Below, in pieces: positions 51,962 through 61,500 of a stretch of DNA of 64,000 nucleotides. The stretch is from Sphingobacteriales bacterium 39-19 (GTDB lineage Bacteria > Bacteroidota > Bacteroidia > Chitinophagales > Chitinophagaceae). The stretch lies in assembly GCA_001898465.1 (NCBI GenBank), contig MKTX01000005.1, positions 62,001-126,000 of the forward strand. Direction: 5' to 3'. Made by a program: the position numbers and the translations under genes. Within the stretch, counting starts at the first letter, position 1, and each line of letters starts with the position of its first letter. The notes below the pieces were generated by a model. That model was not told where the DNA came from and ran no database searches. It saw only the letters and a list, made by a program, of their open reading frames with translations.

Positions 51962-52180
51962 TTATTTTACGTTTGAAATGTTGAAGTAATTCAGAATAAT
52001 AAGTTTCTCATCCTGATTTAGAGTTTTTTGCTTTTGTTCTGCCCATTCTAAAACTTCTTGGGATGTATTGTCGGCGTAAAAATTAAACGTAGGTAATTTC
52101 AGGTCTGCAATCTCAAAGGCGTGTACATGTTGGTCGCCTGACTGAATTACAAAACTTATGTACGTTTTAAAAGTTTGCAT
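51962..52180 (-). CDS. Small hypothetical protein in the ars operon
   Basis: This is a 72-residue soluble protein, MQTFKTYISFVIQSGDQHVHAFEIADLKLPTFNFYADNTS and a helical end. No family recognised. It begins 3 bases behind the phosphate transporter and ends 10 bases before the metallophosphoesterase, so it is almost certainly translated within the operon. Confidence 0.6.
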   Translation of the reverse strand: MQTFKTYISFVIQSGDQHVHAFEIADLKLPTFNFYADNTSQEVLEWAEQKQKTLNQDEKLIILNYFNISNVK

Positions 52181-52182
52181 AT

Positions 52183-53169
52183 CTATAAGATTAATTTAGT
52201 GAGATAATAAACAAAGGCTGATAAAAAAGAAGTAATCGGTATAGTAATAATCCAAGCAATAATTATACTTTTTGTAACACCCCACCTTACAGCACTTAAC
52301 CGCTTTGTGAGCCCTGCGCCAATGATTGCACCTGTAATAGTATGTGTGGTACTTACAGGGATACCTAACATGCCTGTTGCGAAAAGTGTTATTGCCCCAC
52401 CAGTTTCGGCACTAAATCCTTCAAAAGACCGAAGATGTGTTATACGTGTACCCATTGTTTTTACAATTCGCCATCCGCCCATCAATGTTCCAATTGCCAT
52501 TGCACTTTGACATGAAAGAACAACCCAAAAAGGAATATGGTCTGTGGCATTTGCCATGTTTGCTGCTATAAGAGAAGCGAAAATTATCCCCATTACTTTT
52601 TGGGCATCATTAGCGCCGTGCCCGAGGCTATACATTGCAGAAGAAATTAATTGCAACCTTTTAAAAATAGAATTAGCCTGCCCGTAGGCAAGATTTCTTG
52701 AAAGCAGGATTACAATACCTGATATAAGTATAGATGTCATCATACCTATTACGGGTGCAAGAAATATGAATGCAATTATTCTAAGCACTTCACCTAAAAA
52801 AATAACTGAAAACCCTGCATGAGCAACTGCTGCACCCACAAAGCCACCTATTAGTGTGTGGGATGAACTTGAAGGAATACCGAACCACCATGTTACTAAA
52901 TTCCATGTGATTGCACCTATTAACCCTGCAAGCACTACCTGCAGCGTAATGGTTTCCGGATGAACTATGCCTTTGCCGATAGTATTTGCCACGTGGAGAC
53001 CAAAAACCAAATACGCGAGAAAATTGAATAATGCGGCCCATGCTACAGCCTGAAAAGGCGTTAGTACTTTTGTTGATACAATAGTAGCTATCGAGTTGGC
53101 GGCATCATGAAAACCGTTGATTAAATCAAAGATTAGAGCTAAGGCGACAACTATAATTAAAAGTGTCAT
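52183..53169 (-). CDS. PiT-family inorganic phosphate transporter
   Basis: This 328-residue membrane protein starts [33 protein letters not shown], the PiT signature, with the second repeat [11 protein letters not shown] and the later [14 protein letters not shown]. It carries metal-phosphate, and arsenate can enter the same way. The ATG overlaps the stop of the ACR3 gene as ATGA, so it is coupled to arsenite export, which suggests a real part in arsenic physiology. A longer upstream frame is rejected. Confidence 0.88.
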   Translation of the reverse strand: MTLLIIVVALALIFDLINGFHDAANSIATIVSTKVLTPFQAVAWAALFNFLAYLVFGLHVANTIGKGIVHPETITLQVVLAGLIGAITWNLVTWWFGIPSSSSHTLIGGFVGAAVAHAGFSVIFLGEVLRIIAFIFLAPVIGMMTSILISGIVILLSRNLAYGQANSIFKRLQLISSAMYSLGHGANDAQKVMGIIFASLIAANMANATDHIPFWVVLSCQSAMAIGTLMGGWRIVKTMGTRITHLRSFEGFSAETGGAITLFATGMLGIPVSTTHTITGAIIGAGLTKRLSAVRWGVTKSIIIAWIITIPITSFLSAFVYYLTKLIL

Positions 53170-54245
53170 ATAGTGACTCGTTGTTTTTTGTAATATTTTC
53201 TTTTCAGCCAAAAAGCCACATTGACCAAACCAATGAGAACAGGCACTTCTACTAATGGACCAATAACCCCGGCAAAGGCTTGACCGCTGTTGATGCCAAA
53301 GACACCTATTGCAACCGCAATAGCTAATTCAAAGTTGTTACCTGCCGCCGTAAAAGCTATTGATGCGTTGGTTGAGTAGTCTGCTCCCATTTTCTTGCCG
53401 ATAAAGAAGCTGATAATAAACATGATGGCAAAGTAGATGACTAAAGGAATGGCTATTCTAATTACATCAAAAGGTATCTGGACAATCAATTCCCCTTTGA
53501 GGCTAAACATGACAACGATGGTAAATAGTAATGCTATCAATGTAATTGGGGAGATAGCCGGAATAAACTTCTTTGTGTACCACTCTTCACCCATTGCTTT
53601 GCGAAGAATGAGCCTGGTGAGAACTCCGGCGGCGAAAGGAATACCTAAATAGATGGCAACACTTTCCGCAATTTGTCCAATGGTAATATTAACTTCTGAA
53701 CCTGTAATGCCAAAGAGTGGCGGCAGTAAGGTTACAAAGACATAAGCATAAACGCTATAAAGCAAAACCTGAAAAATGCTGTTTAATGCTACTAAACCCG
53801 CTGCATATTCTCTGCTACCTTCTGCTAATTCGTTCCATACAATCACCATTGCAATGCAACGAGCCAAACCAATGAGTATAAGCCCAATCATGTATTCAGG
53901 ATAGCCATGTAGAAACACGATAGCAAGGATGAACATGAGAATTGGACCTATAATCCAGTTCAGCAGTAAGGATACTCCTAAAACCTTTGTATTTTTAAAT
54001 ACTTCCCTCAGCTTCTCGTATCTCACTTTTGCAAAAGGAGGATACATCATCAGTATTAATCCTACGGCTAAAGGAAGGTTGGTTGCACCTGTTGAAAATG
54101 AATTAATAAATGTTGAAGACGAGGGAAAGAAGTAGCCAATGGCTACTCCTGCACCCATCGCTAAAAATATCCATAGGGTTAAATACCTGTCTAAGAAACT
54201 TAACCGCTTTCGTTCGTTTGCCGGAGCACAATTGTTTACTGACAT
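53166..54245 (-). CDS. acr3: Arsenite efflux permease ACR3
   Basis: This 359-residue, ten-helix exporter of the ACR3 (bile-acid/arsenite) family has [17 protein letters not shown] with the essential Cys in the fourth helix, and [22 protein letters not shown] for the conserved Glu region. The start [23 protein letters not shown] is preferred; a longer frame would run into arsM. It extrudes As(OH)3 driven by the proton gradient. Second structural gene of the ars operon, behind arsM. Confidence 0.93.
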   Translation of the reverse strand: MSVNNCAPANERKRLSFLDRYLTLWIFLAMGAGVAIGYFFPSSSTFINSFSTGATNLPLAVGLILMMYPPFAKVRYEKLREVFKNTKVLGVSLLLNWIIGPILMFILAIVFLHGYPEYMIGLILIGLARCIAMVIVWNELAEGSREYAAGLVALNSIFQVLLYSVYAYVFVTLLPPLFGITGSEVNITIGQIAESVAIYLGIPFAAGVLTRLILRKAMGEEWYTKKFIPAISPITLIALLFTIVVMFSLKGELIVQIPFDVIRIAIPLVIYFAIMFIISFFIGKKMGADYSTNASIAFTAAGNNFELAIAVAIGVFGINSGQAFAGVIGPLVEVPVLIGLVNVAFWLKRKYYKKQRVTI

Positions 54246-54267
54246 AGATTTTTTAATGTGAATTGGA

Positions 54268-55116
54268 TTAATTACAACAATCAGTACCGCAGCAAGCTTT
54301 TTCTTCTTTTGTAGGCTTTTCTGCATAAACCGTAATGCTTCTGATACCTGTGCCCGATTGCTTAAATTCTGCAATTTGGTCTGCTGTCAGGTAGTTGCTT
54401 AAAATATCATCAGGGATAATGATTGCCTTGTCTTTTTGCATTGTAATGTTTTTAAAACCGTTTGCTTCTATCAGTTCTAAGTACACCTGTTTTTGAATAG
54501 CACCAGCTACGCAACCTGCATACATTTCGGCAGCTTCCCTGATTTCTTTAGGTAACTGACCTTCTAAAACAATATCAGAAATGGAGAAGTGACCAGCTGG
54601 CTTTAGCACTCTGTATATTTCCTTTATTACTCCGTCTTTGTTGGGTACAAGGTTCAAAACACAATTGCTTACAATCACATCGGCGGTATTAGCAGTAACA
54701 GGCATCTTTTCAATATCTCCCTGCCTAAATTCTACGTTATTAAATCCCCTTACTTCATTGTTCTGCCTTGCTCTTTCAATCATTGCCGGTGTAAAGTCAA
54801 TGCCGATTACTTTACCTGTCTCACCTGTTTCATGTCTGGCTATGAACGCATCGTTACCTGCTCCGCTGCCCAAGTCAATAACAACATCGCCTTTTTTGAT
54901 TTTGGCAAACTGTGTTGGAAGCCCGCAGCCCAAGCCTAAATCAGCATCAGGGTTGTAACCTTCCAGTTGTGTATAATCGTCAGCCATGATGTTGTAAACT
55001 TCGGTACTACAACCACCAGCCCCACAACATGAAGACTGGTTGGTTTCTTTGTCCTGTAAAGCAATCTCTGAATACTTCTGCCTTACCAGTTCTTTTACTT
55101 GTTCGTTAGTTTCCAT
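54268..55116 (-). CDS. arsM: Arsenite S-adenosylmethionine methyltransferase
   Basis: This 282-residue protein has SAM motif [15 protein letters not shown] (about 79-93) and the three conserved As(III)-binding cysteines C64 (LGLGCGLP), C152 (SNCVLNLV) and C202 (YAGCVAGAI). Cys-rich ends (SSCCGAGGC and CCGTDCC) are common in ArsM. It methylates As(III) stepwise to less stable or volatile forms. It lies behind arsR with its own operator, and is followed by ACR3 after 22 bases. Confidence 0.95.
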   Translation of the reverse strand: METNEQVKELVRQKYSEIALQDKETNQSSCCGAGGCSTEVYNIMADDYTQLEGYNPDADLGLGCGLPTQFAKIKKGDVVIDLGSGAGNDAFIARHETGETGKVIGIDFTPAMIERARQNNEVRGFNNVEFRQGDIEKMPVTANTADVIVSNCVLNLVPNKDGVIKEIYRVLKPAGHFSISDIVLEGQLPKEIREAAEMYAGCVAGAIQKQVYLELIEANGFKNITMQKDKAIIIPDDILSNYLTADQIAEFKQSGTGIRSITVYAEKPTKEEKACCGTDCCN

Positions 55117-55137
55117 TGTACTTATATTTTTTATATT

Positions 55138-55153
55138 ATCGGAATATTACGAT
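55138..55153. promoter_or_regulatory. ArsR operator upstream of arsM
   Basis: ATCGGAATATTACGAT is a 16-bp near-palindrome (ATCG-N-AATATT-N-CGAT) that differs from the arsR copy (55512-55527) by one base only. It sits 22 bases upstream of the arsM ATG. Confidence 0.65.
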
Positions 55154-55172
55154 GATTATAAGCAAAAAAAAG

Positions 55173-55502
55173 TCAACAACAATTGCTGCCGCCTTTATAA
55201 CTATCAAATAATTGATTAAGCCAAGCCTGTGCAGTCTTCCACTCTTTCTCCTCAATGCAATAGCAAACTTTTGCTCCTTCAATTTCCCCTTTAATCAGTC
55301 CTGCTTCCTTCAATTCCTTTAAATGTTGTGAAACGGTGCTTTGGGATAGCGGTAGTTCTTCAACTATGTCTCCGCACTGGCAGGTTGCCTTTGTCGCCAA
55401 TAGTTTCAAGATGGCAATCCTTGCCGGGTGTGCCAATGCTTTAGCATATTTGGCTAACCTGTTTTCTCTTGTGCTGAACTCGTATGATTTAGTTGCTCCC
55501 AT
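55173..55502 (-). CDS. arsR: ArsR-family arsenic repressor
   Basis: This 109-residue winged-helix repressor has the metal site [25 protein letters not shown] (Cys41, Cys43 next to the recognition helix) and a Cys pair at the C-terminus (GGSNCC). As(III) binding would release it from DNA. Two matching 16-bp palindromes, one upstream of its own gene and one upstream of arsM, are its likely operators. Confidence 0.92.
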   Translation of the reverse strand: MGATKSYEFSTRENRLAKYAKALAHPARIAILKLLATKATCQCGDIVEELPLSQSTVSQHLKELKEAGLIKGEIEGAKVCYCIEEKEWKTAQAWLNQLFDSYKGGSNCC

Positions 55503-55511
55503 AGTCTTTGT

Positions 55512-55527
55512 ATCGCAATATTACGAT
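55512..55527. promoter_or_regulatory. ArsR operator upstream of arsR
   Basis: ATCGCAATATTACGAT, 10 bases upstream of the arsR ATG and downstream of the -7 box at 55543-55550, so a bound repressor would block elongation or initiation. The same sequence with one change occurs before arsM. Confidence 0.65.
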
Positions 55528-55542
55528 AGCATTTTAAATCAG

Positions 55543-55550
55543 CAAAATTA
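55543..55550 (-). promoter_or_regulatory. -7 box (TAATTTTG) of arsR
   Basis: TAATTTTG on the minus strand fits TAnnTTTG, 41 bases upstream of the arsR ATG, with the operator between. Confidence 0.5.
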
Positions 55551-55584
55551 TTTTTCAGTAACGCAGGAGCCGGCTCTTTTACTT

Positions 55585-55959
55585 TTATTGCCTTTCGGCT
55601 TGCTTTAGGAGAGAAATGATGAAGGCTATGCTTGTGATTGCAAAGATTGTGATGCCTACATAAACTTGTGGTTCGTTGAGAATGGGTAATGCAAAGCCGA
55701 ACATTGCACAATTAAATGCTTTTGTAATGATGACTATTGATTTTTTAAATTTTGAACCGCCCCTGTCTATTGCAACAAGGTTAAGCAGTCCTGCAAATAT
55801 GATAGCCATACCTGCATCGACAAACCAAAGTGTATCGGTGTTGATGTGTAGAGGAAATGCAAAACTGATATTCACTATTCCTAAAAGGATAATAATGTAT
55901 GATACTATTTTAATGAATGCTATACACAACAAGATTTGTTCATTTGTATTGGTGGACAA
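55585..55959 (-). CDS. Four-helix membrane protein of the mercury operon
   Basis: This 124-residue protein has four hydrophobic helices (about 8-30, 42-62, 75-95 and 100-118) and no Cys motif besides Cys12 and Cys84. It begins inside the end of the GDCCVFCSY gene (40-base overlap), which shows tight coupling. I do not recognise a family; a MerC/MerF-like accessory role is possible but the paired Cys of those proteins are absent. Confidence 0.65.
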   Translation of the reverse strand: MSTNTNEQILLCIAFIKIVSYIIILLGIVNISFAFPLHINTDTLWFVDAGMAIIFAGLLNLVAIDRGGSKFKKSIVIITKAFNCAMFGFALPILNEPQVYVGITIFAITSIAFIISLLKQAERQ

Positions 55960-56135
55960 GCTACAGTAGCATAGCTACAAAATACGCAACAGTCACCTTG
56001 CTTTGGTTTTAATACTGTTTCGCAGTTGGTACATTTATAGAAGTATTGGCAAGCATCTGTAAGCATTGTTTCTTCTTTATCAAAACCACAATTAGGACAA
56101 GTGATTGTTGACTGAAGTGTTAGTGTTTTTTCCAT
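55920..56135 (-). CDS. GDCCVFCSY-domain zinc-ribbon-like protein
   Basis: This 71-residue protein has two CxxC knuckles (ITCPNCGFDKEE, YKCTNCETVLK) forming a zinc-ribbon, followed by the named motif GDCCVFCSYATVACPPIQ and a Cys-Cys end. Proteins of this type accompany mercury and metal transporters in many bacteria. It follows MerTP after two bases and probably binds Hg(II) or another thiophilic metal in the cytoplasm. Confidence 0.85.
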   Translation of the reverse strand: MEKTLTLQSTITCPNCGFDKEETMLTDACQYFYKCTNCETVLKPKQGDCCVFCSYATVACPPIQMNKSCCV

Positions 56136-56137
56136 GA

Positions 56138-56767
56138 TTAGTTTGTCGGAGTAACGGTCTTATAATCTTTTACTGTGTAGCCTGTTTTATTAATGGCTGC
56201 TTCAATTGTATTTACATCAACTTTTGATTTATCAAAAGTTATTAAGCTGTTCCGGGATGCATAGGAAGTTTTATAAGCCAATACGCCTTTTACTTTAGCA
56301 AGTTCATTGTTTACATGCTCTTCGCAGCCTTCGCAGGTCATGCCCTGTATAGTGAACTTTATCTGCTGTTTGTTATCTACTGCTGCAATAACTGCACTTT
56401 GTACTTTCGGCTTTGGGTAAAACGTTTTTGCATACAAAGGAAATGTTATCATCAGTATGGCAAATACTGTTACGATGCCTAAGAATGTTTTTGTTTGAAG
56501 GAATGAAGCCTTCTTAGTCGTTTCGCAATTGCAATCCAAATCGTTTGTTTTAGCGGGTTTTAGTTTCTGAAACCATGCAAATACTAATACAGCAATTGAC
56601 AATCCTATCAGATAAGGTCTTGCAGGTTCTATCCACGAAAAGTTAGGAGCTATGCTGTTGCTGCCGGCAAGTAATGCTATCCCAGGAGTTATACAACACA
56701 GCGAAGAAGCAAAGGCTGAAAGAAGCCCTGCACTTGTGAATGTACCAGGTGATTTTATACTTACCAT
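56138..56767 (-). CDS. merTP: Mercuric transport fusion protein MerTP
   Basis: This 209-residue protein starts with a MerT-like part (LSAFASSLCCITPGIALLAG, Cys24/Cys25 in the first helix; FSWIEPARPYLIGLSIAVLVFAWFQ; cytoplasmic Cys79/Cys81). After another helix it ends in a MerP-like HMA domain with QGMTCEGCEEHV (Cys145/Cys148). Such fusions import Hg(II) for reduction in the cytosol. No merA is in the window. The start overlaps the regulator gene by 7 bases. Confidence 0.88.
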   Translation of the reverse strand: MVSIKSPGTFTSAGLLSAFASSLCCITPGIALLAGSNSIAPNFSWIEPARPYLIGLSIAVLVFAWFQKLKPAKTNDLDCNCETTKKASFLQTKTFLGIVTVFAILMITFPLYAKTFYPKPKVQSAVIAAVDNKQQIKFTIQGMTCEGCEEHVNNELAKVKGVLAYKTSYASRNSLITFDKSKVDVNTIEAAINKTGYTVKDYKTVTPTN

Positions 56768-57141
56768 ACTGTTTCCAGTTTTTGAGTTTGTACATTAATG
56801 TGTTTAAAGAACGGCTTTAAAATCTTCAGGTTCTCCTGTGTAAGAGAGTAGTAAATTGTTTGTCCTTCCTTCCTTGTTTCTACAATGTTCCCATCTTTCA
56901 GTTTCCTAAGATGTTGTGATATGGCTGGAATACTCATGCCTAAAATGTCGGCAAGGTCGCATGGGCATAATTCCTTTTCTTCTTCTAATAAGTAAACAAT
57001 CTTTAGCCGTACTTCATTACCTGCCAAAGCCAATATGTACGAAAGGCTTTCAAATGACTTCTGTGCTTTCTTTAGCTTGTCTTTACAATTTGTTATCTGC
57101 TCCTGGTCTGCAAAAAGTCTTATACAGGTGTTATTGTCCAT
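56761..57141 (-). CDS. ArsR/SmtB-type regulator of the mercury genes
   Basis: This 126-residue winged-helix protein has NEVRLKIVYLLEEEKELCPCDLADILGMSIPAISQHLRKLKDGNIVETRKEGQTIYYSL. Metal cysteines C59/C61 sit in ELCPCDL, with further Cys at 6 and 19, a distinct sensing set. It replaces MerR as regulator of merTP. Its ATG lies only five bases after the -7 box, so the mRNA is likely leaderless. Its operator is the perfect dyad at 57165-57186. Confidence 0.87.
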   Translation of the reverse strand: MDNNTCIRLFADQEQITNCKDKLKKAQKSFESLSYILALAGNEVRLKIVYLLEEEKELCPCDLADILGMSIPAISQHLRKLKDGNIVETRKEGQTIYYSLTQENLKILKPFFKHINVQTQKLETVW

Positions 57142-57145
57142 GTGG

Positions 57146-57176
57146 CAAAGATAATTGGAATAAGTATTTAAGCAAA
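57146..57176 (-). promoter_or_regulatory. -33/-7 promoter of the mercury operon
   Basis: On the minus strand TTTG (57176-57173), 19 bases, TATCTTTG (57153-57146): an exact Bacteroidota promoter. The ATG follows at 57141. Confidence 0.8.
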
Positions 57177-57186
57177 TGCTTAAATA
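57165..57186. promoter_or_regulatory. Operator dyad centred on the -33 box
   Basis: TATTTAAGCA (57165-57174) and TGCTTAAATA (57177-57186) are perfect 10-base arms with a 2-base centre. The -33 TTTG lies in the centre, so binding of the ArsR/SmtB regulator would exclude RNA polymerase. AnnTTnAGCA-like arms resemble known ArsR/SmtB operators. Confidence 0.8.
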
Positions 57187-57504
57187 AAGTTAAACTGCAT
57201 CTAACATTTTGTGTCTATAACGGTGAAAAAGAAAGTCGAGCAAAAAGCAAGTCCATGAGGAACGAGTGGCTTTTGCTGTGGTGAAGCAAACCTTTAATCT
57301 CTTTTATACTATCCGTTAGGGATTGAAGCGAAAATTCCTTCAAAGAAGATTGAAGCGGAAAGCCCGGCCCGAAGGGTAACGGCAAACAGAATTACTTTTC
57401 AGATTAGGTAACTTGCCAAGGAATAAGAAGTAACTTAAAAATCGTCATATTTTTTAACTGAATGCGCATTCGCTACTGTAAAGACTTAAGTAAAGTCATA
57501 AATT
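57187..57504. other. Gap with a dispersed structured repeat
   Basis: No gene is supported. It contains an AGCAAAA/TTTTGCT-type hairpin around GAGGAACGAG (57257-57266), GATTGAAGCG twice (57321-57330, 57348-57357), and CCCGGCCCGAAGGG (57363-57376), the last shared with the gap near mobC. It may be a mobile or RNA-coding repeat. Confidence 0.5.
57363..57376 (+). repeat. 14-bp repeat CCCGGCCCGAAGGG, copy 2
   Basis: Identical to 39429-39442, and again preceded by GAGGAACGAG about 100 bases upstream. Confidence 0.7.
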
Positions 57505-57699
57505 ATGAAGAAGCATCATTCAACGGGTAGAATTAAGCAAACACATGGGAGACCAAATGTTCCGGGAGTTAAAGTGAAACCGAAAAAGAAAAGAATTTCC
57601 TTTACCTGGAAAGACATTCTCCTTTTTATCTTCTGTTTCATAATTTTTGTTGCAATGGTTCTGTTTATTTATGAACACGTCAAGCTTTTGTTTAAGTAG
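57505..57699 (+). CDS. Small basic single-helix membrane protein
   Basis: This 64-residue protein has a very basic N-terminus (MKKHHSTGRIKQTHGRPN, then VKVKPKKKRISFTW) followed by one hydrophobic helix (ILLFIFCFIIFVAMVLFIYEH). It is too short for a family call. It stands between the mercury operon and the Cus system on the plus strand. Confidence 0.45.
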   Translation: MKKHHSTGRIKQTHGRPNVPGVKVKPKKKRISFTWKDILLFIFCFIIFVAMVLFIYEHVKLLFK

Positions 57700-57931
57700 G
57701 TGCCTGTTATGTTATGGAAATGAATTAAAAAATGTTTGAAAAGAAACGCCTGATAAAAATTATAAACAAGACAGGCCAAGCTAAGCAGTTTTACTTTGTC
57801 ATTGCACTTATTTGATACCCAGAGGAACAACGCCCTTGTTTTAAAAACAGATAAAACTGAAAGTATTGTAAACGAGTTGGTTAATTTCTCCTATATTCGC
57901 AGATGTTTTAAACATCCTTTCAAATGGCATA

Positions 57932-58324
57932 ATGAAGATAATCAGGCACATAGCTTTCTTTTTATCCCTCCTGGTAATGATGGGGCATGACATTGTACCT
58001 CACCTCCACCAGGATGAAATGGAGCTATGCGATCACTCGGCTACAGTGCCTTTATCTTCAACTGCTCCGCAATCGGGCCTCGACAACTTTTTTAGCCATT
58101 TTCAGCACAGCCCTGCGCAACGCCATTTAGTTTATTTGCAATCTGTTGAAAAGAAAGCAGATTTCAAGATCAAAACTGCTCTTCCTTTCACCTTTGTTTA
58201 TTCTTCCCTGTCGTCTTTGTTGTGGTATGCCAATTATAAAAAGCACCGCTTTCGTGAAAATAATATACCACCGCTACATCACTACTTAGCATCTTCTTCC
58301 TTTCGAGGTCCCCCTTCCTGTTAA
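57932..58324 (+). CDS. His-rich exported protein ahead of the Cus efflux genes
   Basis: This 130-residue protein has a signal or anchor (MKIIRHIAFFLSLLVMMGHDIVPHLHQDEMELCDH) with His, Asp and Cys residues clustered directly behind it, a second His-rich stretch (FFSHFQHSPAQRHL), and one more hydrophobic segment (FVYSSLSSLLWYANYKKH). Similar short proteins often stand in front of Bacteroidota CusA/CzcA operons. A periplasmic metal-binding role is likely but unproven. It lies 227 bases upstream of cusA. Confidence 0.65.
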   Translation: MKIIRHIAFFLSLLVMMGHDIVPHLHQDEMELCDHSATVPLSSTAPQSGLDNFFSHFQHSPAQRHLVYLQSVEKKADFKIKTALPFTFVYSSLSSLLWYANYKKHRFRENNIPPLHHYLASSSFRGPPSC

Positions 58325-58551
58325 TTCCTCATCGTACTATTGCAATTACTTCAATAAGGAGTGCCCGCATTCCTGCTGTTTTTTCATGCGGCATTGCTGA
58401 TGTAATTACATTTATTTCCTGCCTTAGTACGTTAGCGGCAAGTTAGCCGCATGATTTAGGCTGCGCATAGCTGAATAATTATTTTTTGTACACCGAGCAG
58501 GTATTAATAGCTGGTGCTGTTTAATGCCAATTTCACTCCGTTAACTAATAA
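58325..58551 (+). other. Untranslated leader of the Cus operon with competing stems
   Basis: GCCGC (58446-58450) can pair with GCGGC at 58435-58439, or, as GCCGCATG (58446-58453), with CATGCGGC at 58385-58392. The two hairpins exclude each other, so the leader could switch. No T-tract follows directly. Confidence 0.35.
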
Positions 58552-61500
58552 GTGATGTTAGATAAAATCATTCAATTTTCCATAAAGAACAAACTAATCA
58601 TAGGTCTTTTCACTCTTGGTTTAATCATTTGGGGAACCTATTCTGCTTCAAAACTGCCGATAGATGCAGTGCCCGATATTACCGATAACCAGGTGATGGT
58701 GATAACCGTAACACCCTCCTACGCCGCACAAGAAGTAGAACGGCTTATTACATTTCCCGTCGAGCAAACGATGGCCAGCATTCCTGGCATTAAGCAGATA
58801 CGCTCATTTTCACGGTTTGGCTTATCGTTGGTAACTATTGTATTCAATGAAGACGTAGACATTTATTGGGCGCGACAACAAATCAATGAACGCTTAGGAG
58901 ATGCAGCCAAACAAATTCCAGAAGGTGTAGGCACACCAGAAATGGCGCCTGTAACAACAGGACTGGGCGAAATTTACCAATACGTAATTCATCCAAAGCC
59001 CGGGTATGAGCAGAAGTATGATGCGATGGAACTGCGCACTATACAGGATTGGATCATTAAAAGGCAATTATTGGGTACGCCAGGAGTGGCAGAAGTGAGT
59101 GGCTTTGGCGGGTTTGTAAAGCAATATGAAATCGCCGTAAACCCTGACCGCCTTCATAGCATGAACGTCACGATTTCTGAAATTTTTGACGCTCTCCAAA
59201 AAAATAACCAAAATACCGGTGGTGCATACATAGATAAAAAGCCAAATGCCTACTTTATACGGAGTGAAGGGTTGGTGAAAAGTGTAGACGAGATTGGGAA
59301 AATCGTTGTTAAACCTACAGAAAGTGGTGTGCCAATCCTGATAAGGGATGTGGCAAAAGTTCAGTTTGGAAGCAGTGTACGTTATGGTGCGGCAACCAGA
59401 AATGGGAAGGGTGAAATCGTGACGGGTATTGTAATGATGCTTAAAGGAGCAAATTCTTCTGAAGTCATCAAAAACGTAAAAGAAAAAATTGAGCAGATTA
59501 AAAAAACACTGCCTGAAGGAGTAGAGATTGAGCCTTTTTTGGACCGTAAAAAGTTAGTGGATAATGCCATCAGTACCGTGGAAACAAATCTAATTGAAGG
59601 CGCCTTGATTGTAATCTTCATATTAATTCTCTTTTTAGGGAACTTAAGAGCGGGCTTGGTGGTGGCCTCGGTCATCCCTCTTTCGATGCTTTTTGCCATT
59701 GCTATGATGAACCTCTTTGGAGTATCCGGCAACCTAATGAGTTTGGGGGCAATTGACTTTGGTTTGATTGTGGATGGCGCCGTAATTATTGTAGAGAGTG
59801 TATTGCACGGCATATATCACTACCGCCAAAAAAATATTGACAGGCTCACGCAAGAGCAGATGGACAAACAAGTTCATGGGGCTGCGTCCCGGATGATGAA
59901 CTCTGCCGTCTTCGGGCAAATTATTATCCTCATCGTCTATCTGCCTATTTTGGCATTGATTGGTATTGAGGGAAAGATGTTTAGACCGATGGCACAAACA
60001 GTTATGTTTGCCATTTTGGGTGCTTCAATACTATCGCTTACTTATGTCCCAATGATGTCGGCCTTGTTCTTAAGCAAGAAGACACAGCACAAAAGAAATT
60101 TTTCAGATAAAATGATGGATTTCTTTCAAAGATTGTACAATCCATTAATCGTAAATGCTATTCGGAAAAAGCTATTGGTCATTGGGATTGCCGTTGCACT
60201 TTTTGCCGTCAGTATTTTCGCTTTTACCCGCATGGGGGGTGAATTTATCCCTCAGTTAGACGAAGGTGATTTTGCCGTAGAAACTCGTGTCTTGCTGGGA
60301 AGTTCCATCAGCCAGATACTGGAAGCTTCCACAAAAGCCCAGAAAATTATTCTTGAGAAGTTCCCGGATGAAGTGAAGCAAGTAGTGAATAAAATCGGCT
60401 CCGGTGAAGTGCCAACCGATCCGATGCCGATTGAGGCCGGTGATATGATGATTATCCTAAAAGATAAAAGTGAATGGAAGAAGGCAAAAACGAGGATTGA
60501 ACTGGCAGAATTAATGGCTAAGGAACTATCGGTGATACCCGGTGTCACGTTTGGTTTTCAGCAGCCTATTCAAATGCGGTTCAATGAACTAATAACGGGT
60601 GCCAAGCAAGATGTGGTGTTAAAAATTTACGGGGATGATCTTGATGTGCTGACAGACGAAGCGGCTAAAGTAAGTGCGTTAATCAAATCTGTACAGGGTG
60701 TAGAAGATCTTTATGTTGAAGAAGTAACGGGCCTTCCGCAAATTCAAATTCAATATAATCGGGACAAAATCGCTCAATATGGTTTGAATATAGAGGATAT
60801 TAACCGTGTCATCAAAACCGCCTTTGCAGGTGAAACGGCCGGCATCATGTATGAAGGCGAAAAACGCTTTGATATGGTTGTGCGGTTAGACAGAGAAAGC
60901 CGCCAGCGATTGCAGGACGTGCGGAATTTATACTTTCCAACACCCGGTGGCGAGCAAATTCCATTGGATGAAGTGGCAACGGTTGATTTTAAAAGTGGTC
61001 CAAATCAAATCCAGCGGGACAATACTAAAAGGCGTATCACTATTGGTTTCAATGTCCGAAACCGGGATGTAGAAAGCATCGTAAAAGATATACAAGCGAT
61101 CATAAATAGCAAGGTAAAATTCCCTCCCGGATATTATGTTACCTACGGCGGACAGTTTGAAAATTTAAAAGCAGCAAACCAGAGATTAGCCATAGCAGTT
61201 CCAGCCTCCCTTTTACTCATCTTTTTGTTGCTGTACTTCACCTTCAGTTCCATTAAACAAGGATTGCTGATTTTTTCAGCCATACCGCTTTCTGCCATTG
61301 GTGGAATTTTTGCCCTGTTGATAAGAGGGATGCCCTTTAGTATATCGGCAGGGGTTGGCTTCATTGCTCTTTTTGGTGTTGCTGTATTAAACGGCATTGT
61401 GTTAATCGCAGAATTTAACCGCTTGAAAAAGGAAGGCATGACCGACATTAATGAGCGGGTTCTCACAGGTACACGAGTAAGGCTCCGGCCTGTTTTACTG

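Noticed and set aside
57796..57990. 64-codon frame before the His-rich protein
   Set aside because: It overlaps the start of the gene at 57932 in another frame and lacks protein-like features.
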